NCBI GenBank assembly: GCA_046350055.1
Contig: JAXMBC010000001.1
Span: forward strand, 2,914,001-2,978,000
DNA from: JAEUIE01 sp046350055
GTDB taxonomy: Bacteria > Planctomycetota > Planctomycetia > Gemmatales > HRBIN36
DNA length: 64,000 nt
Direction of reading: 5' to 3'
Made by a program: the position numbers and the translations under genes. The stretch's first letter is position 1. The number at the start of each line of letters is the position of its first letter. Below, piece by piece: positions 55,381 to 63,306 of the stretch. The notes under the pieces are model-generated. The model saw only the letters and a program-made list of their open reading frames with translations. It had not been told where the DNA came from and made no database searches.

Positions 55381-57027
55381 ATGTTCGTTCGATCCGGATG
55401 CCTGAGCCTGGCACTGGGGCTGCTTGCCATCTCCCTATGTGCTGAAGACAAGAATGATACGCTCATGCTGTATCCTGGCATGGGTGTTCACCAGCGCACT
55501 GTTACCAGGCATGCCCTGGCTCAGCGTTATTTCAATCAGGGGCTGACGTTCCTCTTCGCCTACAACCACGATGAAGCCCGTCGGGCGTTTGAGCAGGCTG
55601 CCGTTTACGATCCGACGTGTGCGATGGCCCACTGGGGCATTGCCATCAGCTACGGCTCGCACATCAACAAACCTATCGTCAAGCAAGGCAACGATGCCCA
55701 GGCATTGGCTGCGTTGAAGCTGGCTCAGGAGCATCAGGCCACCTGCCCGGAGGCGGATCGTAAATTGATTGGCGCCCTGGCACATCGCTTTGCCGAGAAT
55801 GCACCGGAAGATCGCACCGCCCTGAATGCAGCCTATGCCAAGGCGATGAAGGCAGCATGGGTCGCACACCCGCAGGATGCGGACATCGGCGCACTGTATG
55901 CGGAATCCATCATGAACTTGCGGCCCTGGGATCTCTGGCAGAAGAATGGCGAGCCTCACCCCGGCACACCAGAACTGCTGCAGACCCTGGAAGCGGTGAT
56001 GAAGGTGAACCCCGATCATCCCATGGCTTTGCATCTATACATACATGCTGTCGAAGCTTCGCCTCACCCGGACAAGGCGGTACAGGCTGCTGATCGACTC
56101 CGACATCTTTGTCCGAGCGTGGGGCACCTGGTGCACATGCCTTCCCATATTGATGTGCGGACAGGGCGCTGGCAGGAAGCTATCGAAGCCAATGAGCGGG
56201 CGATCACCGCCGATGCGACTTATCGCAAGCAATCGCCCCGACAGGATTTCTATCACCTCTACATGGCTCACAACCACCACATGCTGGCCTATGCGGCTAT
56301 GATGTCGGGGCAGTCGGCCAAGGCGCTGTCAGCGGTGCGGACGATGCTGGCCGGTGTGCCGCTGGAATGGGTGTCGGTCAAGGAAAATGCAGCGATAGCT
56401 GACGGGTTCCTGGCCGCACCCTTGGAAGTGATGATGCGGTTTGGCCAATGGCAGGCGATCCTGAAGGAACCTGCTCCGCCACCAGGCTTCCCCATTGCCA
56501 AGGGGCTGTATCATCATGCACGCGCGGTGGCGTATGCTTCCTTGAACATGATTTCGGAGGCCAGGGAAGAACAGAAGCTCCTCCATCGGGCAGTGGTCGT
56601 GACCCCTGCTGAAGCTCACTTTGGTAACAACACTGCTGCTGCGATCTTTGCCGTCGCGGAACAGCAACTCGAAGGGGAGATACTCTACCGGGAAGGCAAG
56701 ATCAACGAAGCGATCAAGAGCCTGCGGGCAGCAGTAGCACTGGAAGATCAGCTTGGCTACGATGAGCCGCCAGACTGGATCATCCCGGTGCGTCATCCAC
56801 TGGGGGCGATGCTGATTAAGGCGGGGCAGGCCACGGAGGCGGAAGCAGTGTACCGGGCCGACCTGGCACGCTGGCCGCGCAACGGCTGGTCGCTCTTCGG
56901 GCTGATGAAGAGCCTGCAGGCACAAGGACGTGATGCCGAGGCAGCTTCGGTAGAGGCTGAGTGGAAGGCAGTGTGGAAACACGCTGACGTGACGCTCGAA
57001 GCATCGTGCAAGTGTCTGGAAAAATAG
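55381..57027 (+). CDS. Exported TPR protein
   Basis: Function unknown. The signal peptide is FVRSGCLSLALGLLAISLCA (residues 2-21). Tetratricopeptide repeats start at about residue 45: ALAQRYFNQGLTFLFAYNHD, EARRAFEQAAVYDPTCAMAHWGIA, and, after a His-rich helix (HLYIHAVEASPHPDKAVQAADRL), HMPSHIDVRTGRWQEAIEANERAI. Later repeats include LYREGKINEAIKSLRAAVALE and EAEAVYRADLARWPRNGWSLFGL. A GGAG lies 6 bases before the second of two ATGs (55378 and 55381). Probably periplasmic scaffold. It is divergent from the sigma-factor gene, sharing a 113-base control region. Confidence 0.82.
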   Translation: MFVRSGCLSLALGLLAISLCAEDKNDTLMLYPGMGVHQRTVTRHALAQRYFNQGLTFLFAYNHDEARRAFEQAAVYDPTCAMAHWGIAISYGSHINKPIVKQGNDAQALAALKLAQEHQATCPEADRKLIGALAHRFAENAPEDRTALNAAYAKAMKAAWVAHPQDADIGALYAESIMNLRPWDLWQKNGEPHPGTPELLQTLEAVMKVNPDHPMALHLYIHAVEASPHPDKAVQAADRLRHLCPSVGHLVHMPSHIDVRTGRWQEAIEANERAITADATYRKQSPRQDFYHLYMAHNHHMLAYAAMMSGQSAKALSAVRTMLAGVPLEWVSVKENAAIADGFLAAPLEVMMRFGQWQAILKEPAPPPGFPIAKGLYHHARAVAYASLNMISEAREEQKLLHRAVVVTPAEAHFGNNTAAAIFAVAEQQLEGEILYREGKINEAIKSLRAAVALEDQLGYDEPPDWIIPVRHPLGAMLIKAGQATEAEAVYRADLARWPRNGWSLFGLMKSLQAQGRDAEAASVEAEWKAVWKHADVTLEASCKCLEK

Positions 57028-57034
57028 CATCACC

Positions 57035-57093
57035 AGCGAGCGGGGGGCGTCAGCATCCTGAGTTCTTCAGTATGCGAATGTCCTCCGCTCGCT
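57035..57093. repeat. AGCGAGCGG inverted pair between convergent genes
   Basis: AGCGAGCGG at 57035-57043 and CCGCTCGCT at 57085-57093 are perfectly complementary, between a TPR gene and a rhomboid-like gene that converge. The left part continues GGGGCGTCAGCA, resembling the element at 58861. Confidence 0.5.
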
Positions 57094-57922
57094 ATTTCGC
57101 CCCCATCATCTGCAAGAGGTTCTCTTCCCCTTCGTCGGCTGCAGCCAGGCCTGTCATCACCAGGACGATGCCAATCAGAATGCCACTGACCAGGCAGCAG
57201 ATATCGGCGATGAAGAGGGGAACGGGAATAGCCTTGCGCCAGACGTAGATCACGTCGAGCAACAGGAAGCCGGCGATGAACCAGACGGCGCTGAGATGGC
57301 AGATGCCATTGAAGCGCTGTCCGGCCCACACCCAATAGTAGAGGCTGAGATCATTGCGGGGATAGAGCACCACGAACAACCCCATGATGCCGAGAATGAT
57401 GCAGGAGGAACTGAGGACGGGGACAGGGCGGCCGACCAGCAGCATGACCAGGGCTGCGAGGATAGCGAACGCAGCGACGACGAGAAGAAACGTAACATGC
57501 CCGAGCTTGGCATTGATGGCATTGCCGAAGCAGAAGAGGAAGAGGAGGTTGGCCAGCAGCATGATCCAGCCGGGATGTGTCAGGGCATGAGTCAGGAGTT
57601 GCCAGGAATGGAAGGCGGCGGGGTGGAGTGCCAGGGGATGACTATGAGGGCCTCGCAGGTAGCTGGGGACATCCTCCGGTTTCCAGCGAACATCGTCCCG
57701 CGTCAGTGGCCGAGTCATGTACTGGTTGACAGCCTGCAGATCGACAGGCTGGGTGGCTTCCAGGTGATCCGCGATCTTTTCCTTTTCCGATTCAGTGAGT
57801 TCGTAGTGAGTGCCATCGAGTAACACCAGCACGGAAAGAGCGAGGATACAGGCCATCAGTAGCCAGTTCATCCACGGGACGCGCTGCATGGGCACATCGG
57901 CATTGAGCGGCACCAATATCAC
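57092..57922 (-). CDS. Rhomboid-like membrane protein, catalytically degenerate
   Basis: Six-helix rhomboid-type membrane protein of 276 residues. The transmembrane cores WQLLTHALTHPGWIMLLANL and LFLFCFGNAINAKLGHVTFL match rhomboid helices 1-2. The expected GxSG site reads SSSC at residues 171-174 (Ser173 retained, both glycines changed). The expected AHxGG with catalytic His in the last helix reads CCLVSG at residues 242-247, with no His. It therefore resembles pseudoproteases such as iRhom and derlin rather than an active protease. The GTG at 57922 has GGAG 6 bases upstream. Confidence 0.75.
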   Translation of the reverse strand: MILVPLNADVPMQRVPWMNWLLMACILALSVLVLLDGTHYELTESEKEKIADHLEATQPVDLQAVNQYMTRPLTRDDVRWKPEDVPSYLRGPHSHPLALHPAAFHSWQLLTHALTHPGWIMLLANLLFLFCFGNAINAKLGHVTFLLVVAAFAILAALVMLLVGRPVPVLSSSCIILGIMGLFVVLYPRNDLSLYYWVWAGQRFNGICHLSAVWFIAGFLLLDVIYVWRKAIPVPLFIADICCLVSGILIGIVLVMTGLAAADEGEENLLQMMGAK

Positions 57923-57960
57923 AGGAAGCTCCAGAAGTTGGAGGGCTATTCGCTGGAACT

Positions 57961-58839
57961 TTATGTTGATTGCAAAGTAAACAGCGTGATCTCGGGGCGG
58001 GCGTTGAAACGGACCCGGGTCAGGTGGCCTAGCCCGCGATTGATGTAGAGATGCCGAGCAGCCCCGAGATCAAAGTGGCCTGCGGTGTATTTCTTGTTCA
58101 TCACAGGCAGCAGAGGTGGCCGGAGGAAGGGCGGTTTGCACTGTCCGCCATGGGTGTGGCCGGCCAGCACCCAGCCCTGGTATTTCTGCCACTCGGCACG
58201 GTCCTGGGCATCGGGGTTGTGGCAGAGTGCCAAGGCAGCCTGCTCGGTGCTTACCTTGATCAGGGTAGCTTCGGGTGCATAGACAGGGCCCCAGAAGTCA
58301 TCGATGCCGATGAGTTGCAATCCTTGGACATTCACCATTTCATTGCGGAGGACGCGAACGCCGAGGTCAGTCAGTCTGCTGGTCAGGGTGTTGCCGATAC
58401 GTTCTTCTTTCCACTCGCGGCCATAGTCGTGGTTGCCCAGCACGGCGAAGCAGCCGAGTGAAGGCTGCTTCAGGGTTTGGATGATGGGTGGAACCTCGTC
58501 GAGTTGCTGAGCGGAAGCATAGGTCATGAAGTCGCCGGTGATCACAAGGAGATCGGGGGCAAGGGAGTTGACGAGTTCCAGAGCGTGGCGAATGTAGTCG
58601 GGGTCGACCTGTCTACCGATGTGGATATCGCTGAGCTGGATGAGTCGCTTGCCGACGAGGCTGGCAGGGAGGTGCTTGAGAGGCAGCGGCCGTTCGACCA
58701 AATCGATCCAGTGTGGTTCGATGCGCCAGGTGTAAAAGCCCAGGGCAGCGAGCGAGCCATAGCCCAGGCAACGGCGCAGCCAGCGGCGACGGGTGAGCTT
58801 GGGGTCTTTGGTAATAGCAGGTCGAGTAGTTTGCGTCAT
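57961..58839 (-). CDS. Tat-signal metallophosphoesterase
   Basis: Calcineurin-type phosphoesterase (YkuE-like). The N-terminus KLTRRRWLRRCLGYGSLAAL carries a twin-Arg-type signal. All metal motifs are intact: SDIHIG (D-x-H), ITGDFMT (GD), LGNHDYGRE (GNHD), LALCHNPD (His) and GHTHGGQ (GH-x-H). Length 292 fits the family; relatives act on phospholipids or lipid A precursors. GAGG lies 7 bases upstream. Downstream on the same strand, after 38 bases, comes the rhomboid-like gene, and upstream is serS. Confidence 0.9.
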   Translation of the reverse strand: MTQTTRPAITKDPKLTRRRWLRRCLGYGSLAALGFYTWRIEPHWIDLVERPLPLKHLPASLVGKRLIQLSDIHIGRQVDPDYIRHALELVNSLAPDLLVITGDFMTYASAQQLDEVPPIIQTLKQPSLGCFAVLGNHDYGREWKEERIGNTLTSRLTDLGVRVLRNEMVNVQGLQLIGIDDFWGPVYAPEATLIKVSTEQAALALCHNPDAQDRAEWQKYQGWVLAGHTHGGQCKPPFLRPPLLPVMNKKYTAGHFDLGAARHLYINRGLGHLTRVRFNARPEITLFTLQST

Positions 58840-58860
58840 CCTTGCACCTCACCTGGCTCA

Positions 58861-58876
58861 GGGGGCTCACGCCCCC
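58861..58876. terminator. Hairpin after serS
   Basis: GGGGGC-TCAC-GCCCCC, a 6-bp stem between serS and the phosphoesterase gene, followed by CGCTCGCG. It is the same GC-rich style as the hairpins at 28506 and 60292. Confidence 0.45.
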
Positions 58877-58887
58877 CGCTCGCGAAC

Positions 58888-60171
58888 CTAGGCCTTCGGC
58901 ATGATGCGGTCTTTGCCCACGAATGGTCTGAGTACTTCTGGAATGATCACGCTGCCGTCGGCCTGCTGGTAGTTTTCAAGGATGGCGATGATGGCGCGGG
59001 TGACGGCGACGGCGGTGCCGTTGAGGGTGTGGGCGAAGCGGGTGCCTTTGGCACCGGCGGCTTTGCTGCGGATGTTGAGGCGACGGGCCTGGAACTCGGT
59101 GCAGTTGCTGGTGCTGGTGACTTCGCCGTACTCGCCGGCGGTGCCGCGACCGGGCATCCAGGCTTCGAGATCGTACTTGCGGTAGGCGGGGCCGCCGAGG
59201 TCGCCGGTGCAGGTGTCAATCACCTGATAGGGGATGCCGAGGCCCTGGAAGATGGCTTCTTCCTGAGCCAGGATTTCGAGGTGCACCGCTTCGGACTGTT
59301 CCGGGGTGCTGTAAGCAAACATCTCGACCTTGGTGAACTGATGCACGCGGTAGAGTCCACGGGTATCGCGGCCGGGGGCACCGGCTTCGGTACGGAAGCA
59401 GTGGGAGAGGCCGACGTACTTGAGCGGGAACTTGGCTTCATCGAGAATCTGGTTCATGTGCAATCCGCCGAGTGTGATTTCAGCGGTGGCGACAAGACAG
59501 AGGTCGGTATTCTCGACGGAGTAGATCTGGGTTTCAGGGCCACGGGGAATGAAGCCGATGCCTTCGAGGACATCGACCTTGGCCATGTCGGGGGTGACGA
59601 CGGGGATGAAGCCTGCTTTCGCAAGATGGCTCATCGTGTACTGGATCAGCGCGATTTCGAGGAGAGCCGCTTCGTTCTTGAGGAAGTAGAACTTGGGGCC
59701 GACGACGGTGGAGCCTGCTTCGAAGTCGCAGAGGTCGAGCTTTTCGCAAAGGGCAACGTGATCGACAGGCTTGAAGTCGAACTTGGTGGGTGTGCCCCAG
59801 GTGCGAATGACTTTATTGGCTGCGGAATCGGTGCCGACCGGTGCATCGGGGTGGGTCATATTGGGGATGACCCGGAGCAGAGTGCGAAGTTCTTCGTCGA
59901 TAGTCTTCTGGCGGGCTTCGAGTTCAGCGACTTTGGTACGGAGCCCGCGTCCCTCTTCGATGAGGGCCTGGCGCTTGGTGGCGTCCTTTTCCTTGCCGGT
60001 GCTCTTGGCGAGTTCGTTCTGCTTGGCCTGCAGAGCCTGCACTTCCTGGACGGCTTGCTTACGCTCGGCAACCAGCTTGGGGATGGCGTCGAGGTCCGCC
60101 TTCACGTTGCGATTGACGCAGTTCTGGCGAACGAGGTCGAGATGGTCGGCAACGAATTGAGCGTCGAGCAT
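58888..60171 (-). CDS. serS: Seryl-tRNA synthetase
   Basis: Class II synthetase charging tRNA-Ser, and tRNA-Sec if present. The N-terminal coiled-coil arm runs from about residue 30 to 105 (PKLVAERKQAVQEVQALQAK). Core motifs: TPDMAKVDVLEGIGFIPRGP, motif 2 SHCFRTEAGAPGRDTRGLYR, QFTKVEMF, CTGDLGGPAYRKYDLEAWMP, SNCTEFQARRLNIR and motif 3 HTLNGTAVAVTRAIIAI. Length 427 is normal. Its leader holds a 16-base palindromic sequence (60174-60189). The gene is followed by a GC-rich hairpin. Confidence 0.96.
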   Translation of the reverse strand: MLDAQFVADHLDLVRQNCVNRNVKADLDAIPKLVAERKQAVQEVQALQAKQNELAKSTGKEKDATKRQALIEEGRGLRTKVAELEARQKTIDEELRTLLRVIPNMTHPDAPVGTDSAANKVIRTWGTPTKFDFKPVDHVALCEKLDLCDFEAGSTVVGPKFYFLKNEAALLEIALIQYTMSHLAKAGFIPVVTPDMAKVDVLEGIGFIPRGPETQIYSVENTDLCLVATAEITLGGLHMNQILDEAKFPLKYVGLSHCFRTEAGAPGRDTRGLYRVHQFTKVEMFAYSTPEQSEAVHLEILAQEEAIFQGLGIPYQVIDTCTGDLGGPAYRKYDLEAWMPGRGTAGEYGEVTSTSNCTEFQARRLNIRSKAAGAKGTRFAHTLNGTAVAVTRAIIAILENYQQADGSVIIPEVLRPFVGKDRIMPKA

Positions 60172-60173
60172 GG

Positions 60174-60189
60174 TTCAAACCAGTTTGAA
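60174..60189. promoter_or_regulatory. Palindrome in the serS leader
   Basis: TTCAAAC-CA-GTTTGAA, perfect 7-bp arms, ends three bases from the serS ATG. It could be an operator or a start-occluding RNA hairpin; inferred. Confidence 0.4.
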
Positions 60190-60196
60190 TAAGTTA

Positions 60197-60316
60197 GCCC
60201 CCGGCTCTTCAAGCCCGGGGGCGGGACCTGACGGTTGCAAGAAGGCAAACACAAGGCGTTCTGCAAACACGACGAAGCCTTCGCGTGGCCTGCCCCCGGC
60301 TTAAAGAACCGGGGGC
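60197..60316. repeat. Pair of GCCCCCGG hairpins
   Basis: GCCCCCGGCTCTTCAAGCCC plus GGGGGC at 60197-60222 and GCCCCCGG-CTTAAAGAA-CCGGGGGC at 60292-60316 border about 70 bases of unique sequence between serS and gltA. The bases before the second hairpin (GCCTTCGCGTGGCCT) resemble those at 28490. Confidence 0.65.
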
Positions 60317-60322
60317 TAAATA

Positions 60323-61480
60323 CTAACTGGCTCGTTGTTCGAGCGGGATGTACTCGGCGTCTTCGACGCCCACGAAGACCTGTTCGGGGCGATAGATGCG
60401 GTTCTTGGCGATCTGTTCACACCAGTGGCTCAGCCAGCCGGCGGAGCGGGCGAGAGCAAAGATTGGGGTGAAGAGATCGACCGGTATGCCCAGGGCTTTG
60501 TAGACGATGCCGGAGTAGAAATCGACGTTGGGGAAGATACCCTTGGGGCCGAGGATGCTGACAGCAGCCCGTTCCATTTCGACGGCAGTCTCGTACATTT
60601 TGGGGCGGCCTGATTCGACGAAGACGTGTTCGGCGAGTTCCTGGAGCACGGTAGCCCGGGGGTCCTTCACCTTGTAGACACGGTGGCCAAAGCCCATGAT
60701 CTTGCGTTTGGTGGCGACGGCATGCTCGAGCCAGGCACGGGCCTTGCTGGGCTCGCCGATCTCTTCGAGGACGGGGAGCACTTCTTCATTGGCTCCACCA
60801 TGGAGAGGGCCGGAGAGAGTGCCGATGGCACCGCTGATGACGGCATAGGGATCAGCCAGGGTGGAGCCCACGACGCGAGCGGAGAAGGTGGAGGCGTTCA
60901 TCGTGTGTTCGGCATGTAGCACGAAGCAGGCATCGAGCACTTTGCGGACCGCGGGAGTGGGGATGCGTTCAAAGAGCATCCAGTAGAAGTTGCCTGCGTG
61001 ATCGAGGTCTTCGCGGGGGTCGAGGGGTTTGTCGCCATTACGGATGCGGTGGTAGGCGGCGATGATGGTCGGCATGCTGGCGATGATGCGGAGCACTGCG
61101 TCCCAATTATCCTGTGGATTGGCCGTCACCGGTTTCACGGGGTAGTAGGAACTCATCAAAGCGACCATGCCCTGGAGGATGCCCATGGTGTTGCCCTTTT
61201 CGGGCAGGCAGGCCATCAGGTCAAGGATCTTGGTCTTGAGCTTGCGACGGCTGCGGAGGTCGTTATCGAAGTCGACCAGTTCCTTCTGCGTTGGGAGCTT
61301 GCCATGGAGAAGGAGGTAGGTGGTTTCCTCGAAGCAGCTTTCCTTGGCTAAGGTTTCAGCGGCGATACCGCGGTATTCCAAGCGAGCCCGCTTGCCGTCG
61401 ATGTAACTGACGGCCGATTCTGCCACGGGGATATTATCCAGACCAGGGGCAATGACTGCGGTAGGACCCTCGCTCGGCAT
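60323..61480 (-). CDS. gltA: Citrate synthase
   Basis: Condenses oxaloacetate and acetyl-CoA to citrate. Motifs: YRGIAAETLAKESCFEETTY, LLLHGKLPTQKEL, GGANEEVLPVLE with an early active-site region, LEHAVATKRKIMGFGHRVYK (active-site His in GFGHRVY), DPRATVLQELA and FPNVDFYSGIVYKALGIP (active-site Asp). HAEHTMNASTFSARVVGST contains the first catalytic His. At 385 residues it is of the shorter type II-like/Gram-positive class. GAGG lies 5 bases upstream of the ATG. Fumarase at 47.5 kb is the other TCA gene in the window. Confidence 0.95.
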   Translation of the reverse strand: MPSEGPTAVIAPGLDNIPVAESAVSYIDGKRARLEYRGIAAETLAKESCFEETTYLLLHGKLPTQKELVDFDNDLRSRRKLKTKILDLMACLPEKGNTMGILQGMVALMSSYYPVKPVTANPQDNWDAVLRIIASMPTIIAAYHRIRNGDKPLDPREDLDHAGNFYWMLFERIPTPAVRKVLDACFVLHAEHTMNASTFSARVVGSTLADPYAVISGAIGTLSGPLHGGANEEVLPVLEEIGEPSKARAWLEHAVATKRKIMGFGHRVYKVKDPRATVLQELAEHVFVESGRPKMYETAVEMERAAVSILGPKGIFPNVDFYSGIVYKALGIPVDLFTPIFALARSAGWLSHWCEQIAKNRIYRPEQVFVGVEDAEYIPLEQRAS

Positions 61481-62029
61481 AAGAACCTCTATGTGCTGTC
61501 AGCGTCGCTGCAAAGGTAGGGAGGCAGAACGCTGGCCATGACGTTTGGTAGACCTATAGGCATTATTGGAAAACTGAGAGTGAAGCCAAGGGCGAATGGA
61601 GATTCTCGGGTAACTTCAATGATTGTGCACAAGATCTTTCAATTGCCGGGTCGAATGTGCGTCAAAATCGTTGTTGTGATGGCAATTCGTTAAACAGGGT
61701 AAACCTTTCTGGCTATGCACGGTGTAGCGATAAATACCGACGCACCCAACATGCACAAGGTGCATGCCTGGTGAGGGGCAAGTTGACGCTTTCAGCGTTT
61801 GACAAACAGTGGATTCCGACTGTGCTGGTCGAAAGAGAAGTAGCGAGAATGGCTGCTATGCGTGGCCGCTCTCGGCATGCCGCTGTGGGTTCTGGGGTGA
61901 GATTTTCGACGCAGCTTCGGCTGCTGTTGGTGGTGGGCCGGTCGCTTCTTGGACGGAAGCGTCGGTACAGGTGGTTCGAACAGTCAGTCTGCCCATGAGA
62001 CTGAGGTCATACAAGGAGGTTGTTCGAGT
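61481..62029. other. Divergent non-coding region before the barrel genes
   Basis: These 549 bases lie between gltA and the first barrel gene, which diverge, and no gene is supported. Visible items are CATGCAC-AAG-GTGCATG (61750-61766), a TTGACA-like word near 61798 with no matching -10, and an AT-richer stretch near 61660-61740. Promoters for both genes probably lie here. Confidence 0.5.
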
Positions 62030-63136
62030 ATGAAGAAGCACATCACCAAAATGCTTGCTGTTGCAGCCATCAGCTGGCTCGGCGGCAGCGCTGTTGCACA
62101 GGATTGTGCCCCGGTTCAAGTCAGCGATGCCCCACGCGGCGGATGGTACGGTTCGGCTGGCGTGCTGGTACTCAAACAGGTGGGCGGCAGCAATATCGCC
62201 TTCCGCACGGACACGTATGATGTCCCCAATCCCAATACCGGCTCTTCCACGTTACTGAGCCGCAGCTTTACCGAGTTCGACCAGGAATACAAATGGTCGG
62301 GTCGCTTTGAGCTGGGCGTCAAGGACAAGAGCGGCTTCGGTCTCCGCGCCCGTTACTTCTGGTTCGAAGACCAGTCTTCCATTAATGTGCTGGATAACCA
62401 GGGTGTCCAGGACAATCCAGTGTTCCCCGGTATCCGGGAGAATCAGCAGTCGGGCCTGGTCTACAGCTCCGCTAATCCGCTGGGCTCGAACATGATTTCC
62501 TATGGCACTGCCGATGTGCCTTCAGACCTGACCTTTGATCGCCAACTCAAACTGCGAGCTCTGGATTTCGACCTGACAGGCGACTGCTGCCGTGGCAATC
62601 TGGAACTGACCTGGTCCGCTGGTCTCCGCTGGTTGACCATCGAGCAAAGCTACAATGCCCGTGAATCGCTGCTGGGTGAGACTGCATTCCCAGATGTCAC
62701 CCCCGGTACGCAGACCTTCACCTCCGGCCATGACCTTACCGCCTGGGGACCGACTGTCGGTCTTGAAGCCCGCTATGGTCTGACAGACAGCCTGAAGGGT
62801 TTCGTGAGCGGTCGGTTCGGCATTCTGTATGCCGAGGGAAATGCCTTTTCCTCGCTACTGCTCACTACCCAGGGCGACCCGAATAACTTCCAGGTGCCGA
62901 ATGCTGGTGTACAGGCACGACGCTGCTTCGCCATGCCAAACGGCGAACTGGAAATCGGTGGCGAATACTCGCGCTGCATAGGTTGCGATGGCCCAGTGCT
63001 CTTCGTGCGTGGCTCGGTGCTTTCGATGGCCTTCTGGGGCGCTGGCAATGCAGCTCGCGTCAACAGCAGCAACGAGCCTGCCAATGAAGACCTGATTCTC
63101 TTCGGGTTCTCCGCTTCGGTCGGCATCCGCTACTAA
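62030..63136 (+). CDS. Outer-membrane beta-barrel protein with cysteines
   Basis: Exported porin-like or structural outer-membrane protein; function unknown. AAGGAGG lies 8 bases before the ATG. The signal peptide is KKHITKMLAVAAISWLGGSA, cut before QDCAPV. Alternating amphipathic strands with aromatic girdles follow: WYGSAGVLVLKQVGG, GFGLRARYFWFEDQSS, LELTWSAGLRWLTIEQSY, TVGLEARYGLTDSLKGFVSG and the C-terminal ILFGFSASVGIRY, a Tyr/Phe-ended strand usual for BAM substrates. It has Cys in QDCAP, GDCCRG, ARRCFA, SRCIGCDG, unusual for barrels. The next gene is a related paralogue. Confidence 0.78.
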   Translation: MKKHITKMLAVAAISWLGGSAVAQDCAPVQVSDAPRGGWYGSAGVLVLKQVGGSNIAFRTDTYDVPNPNTGSSTLLSRSFTEFDQEYKWSGRFELGVKDKSGFGLRARYFWFEDQSSINVLDNQGVQDNPVFPGIRENQQSGLVYSSANPLGSNMISYGTADVPSDLTFDRQLKLRALDFDLTGDCCRGNLELTWSAGLRWLTIEQSYNARESLLGETAFPDVTPGTQTFTSGHDLTAWGPTVGLEARYGLTDSLKGFVSGRFGILYAEGNAFSSLLLTTQGDPNNFQVPNAGVQARRCFAMPNGELEIGGEYSRCIGCDGPVLFVRGSVLSMAFWGAGNAARVNSSNEPANEDLILFGFSASVGIRY

Positions 63137-63146
63137 CCTCTTCGAA

Positions 63147-63165
63147 GGAGTACGGGATGTACTCC
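63147..63165. terminator. Small hairpin between the barrel genes
   Basis: GGAGTAC-GGGAT-GTACTCC, a 7-bp stem 11 bases past the first barrel stop codon. Confidence 0.4.
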
Positions 63166-63306
63166 CTCAACCTGGTTCGCGGCGGTGGGGATAACTTGCC
63201 ACGTATCAGGTCGCAGACCTGCTCGACAGAAATAAAGCATCGTTCAGGCGTCGTCAGCCTGACCTTCACCTGAGCGATGCCACTCGAACACGGAGGTTCT
63301 CGTACC

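Noticed and set aside
58477..60192. 571-codon plus-strand frame opposite serS
   Set aside because: Shadow of serS; Gly/Val/Glu-rich without any motif.
60174..60316. Possible tRNA or structured RNA gene between serS and gltA
   Set aside because: The hairpins match repeat elements; no cloverleaf or CCA-type arrangement was found.
61657..61998. 113-codon frame upstream of the barrel genes
   Set aside because: No Shine-Dalgarno, Arg/Cys-rich composition and no motif; it overlaps a probable promoter region.
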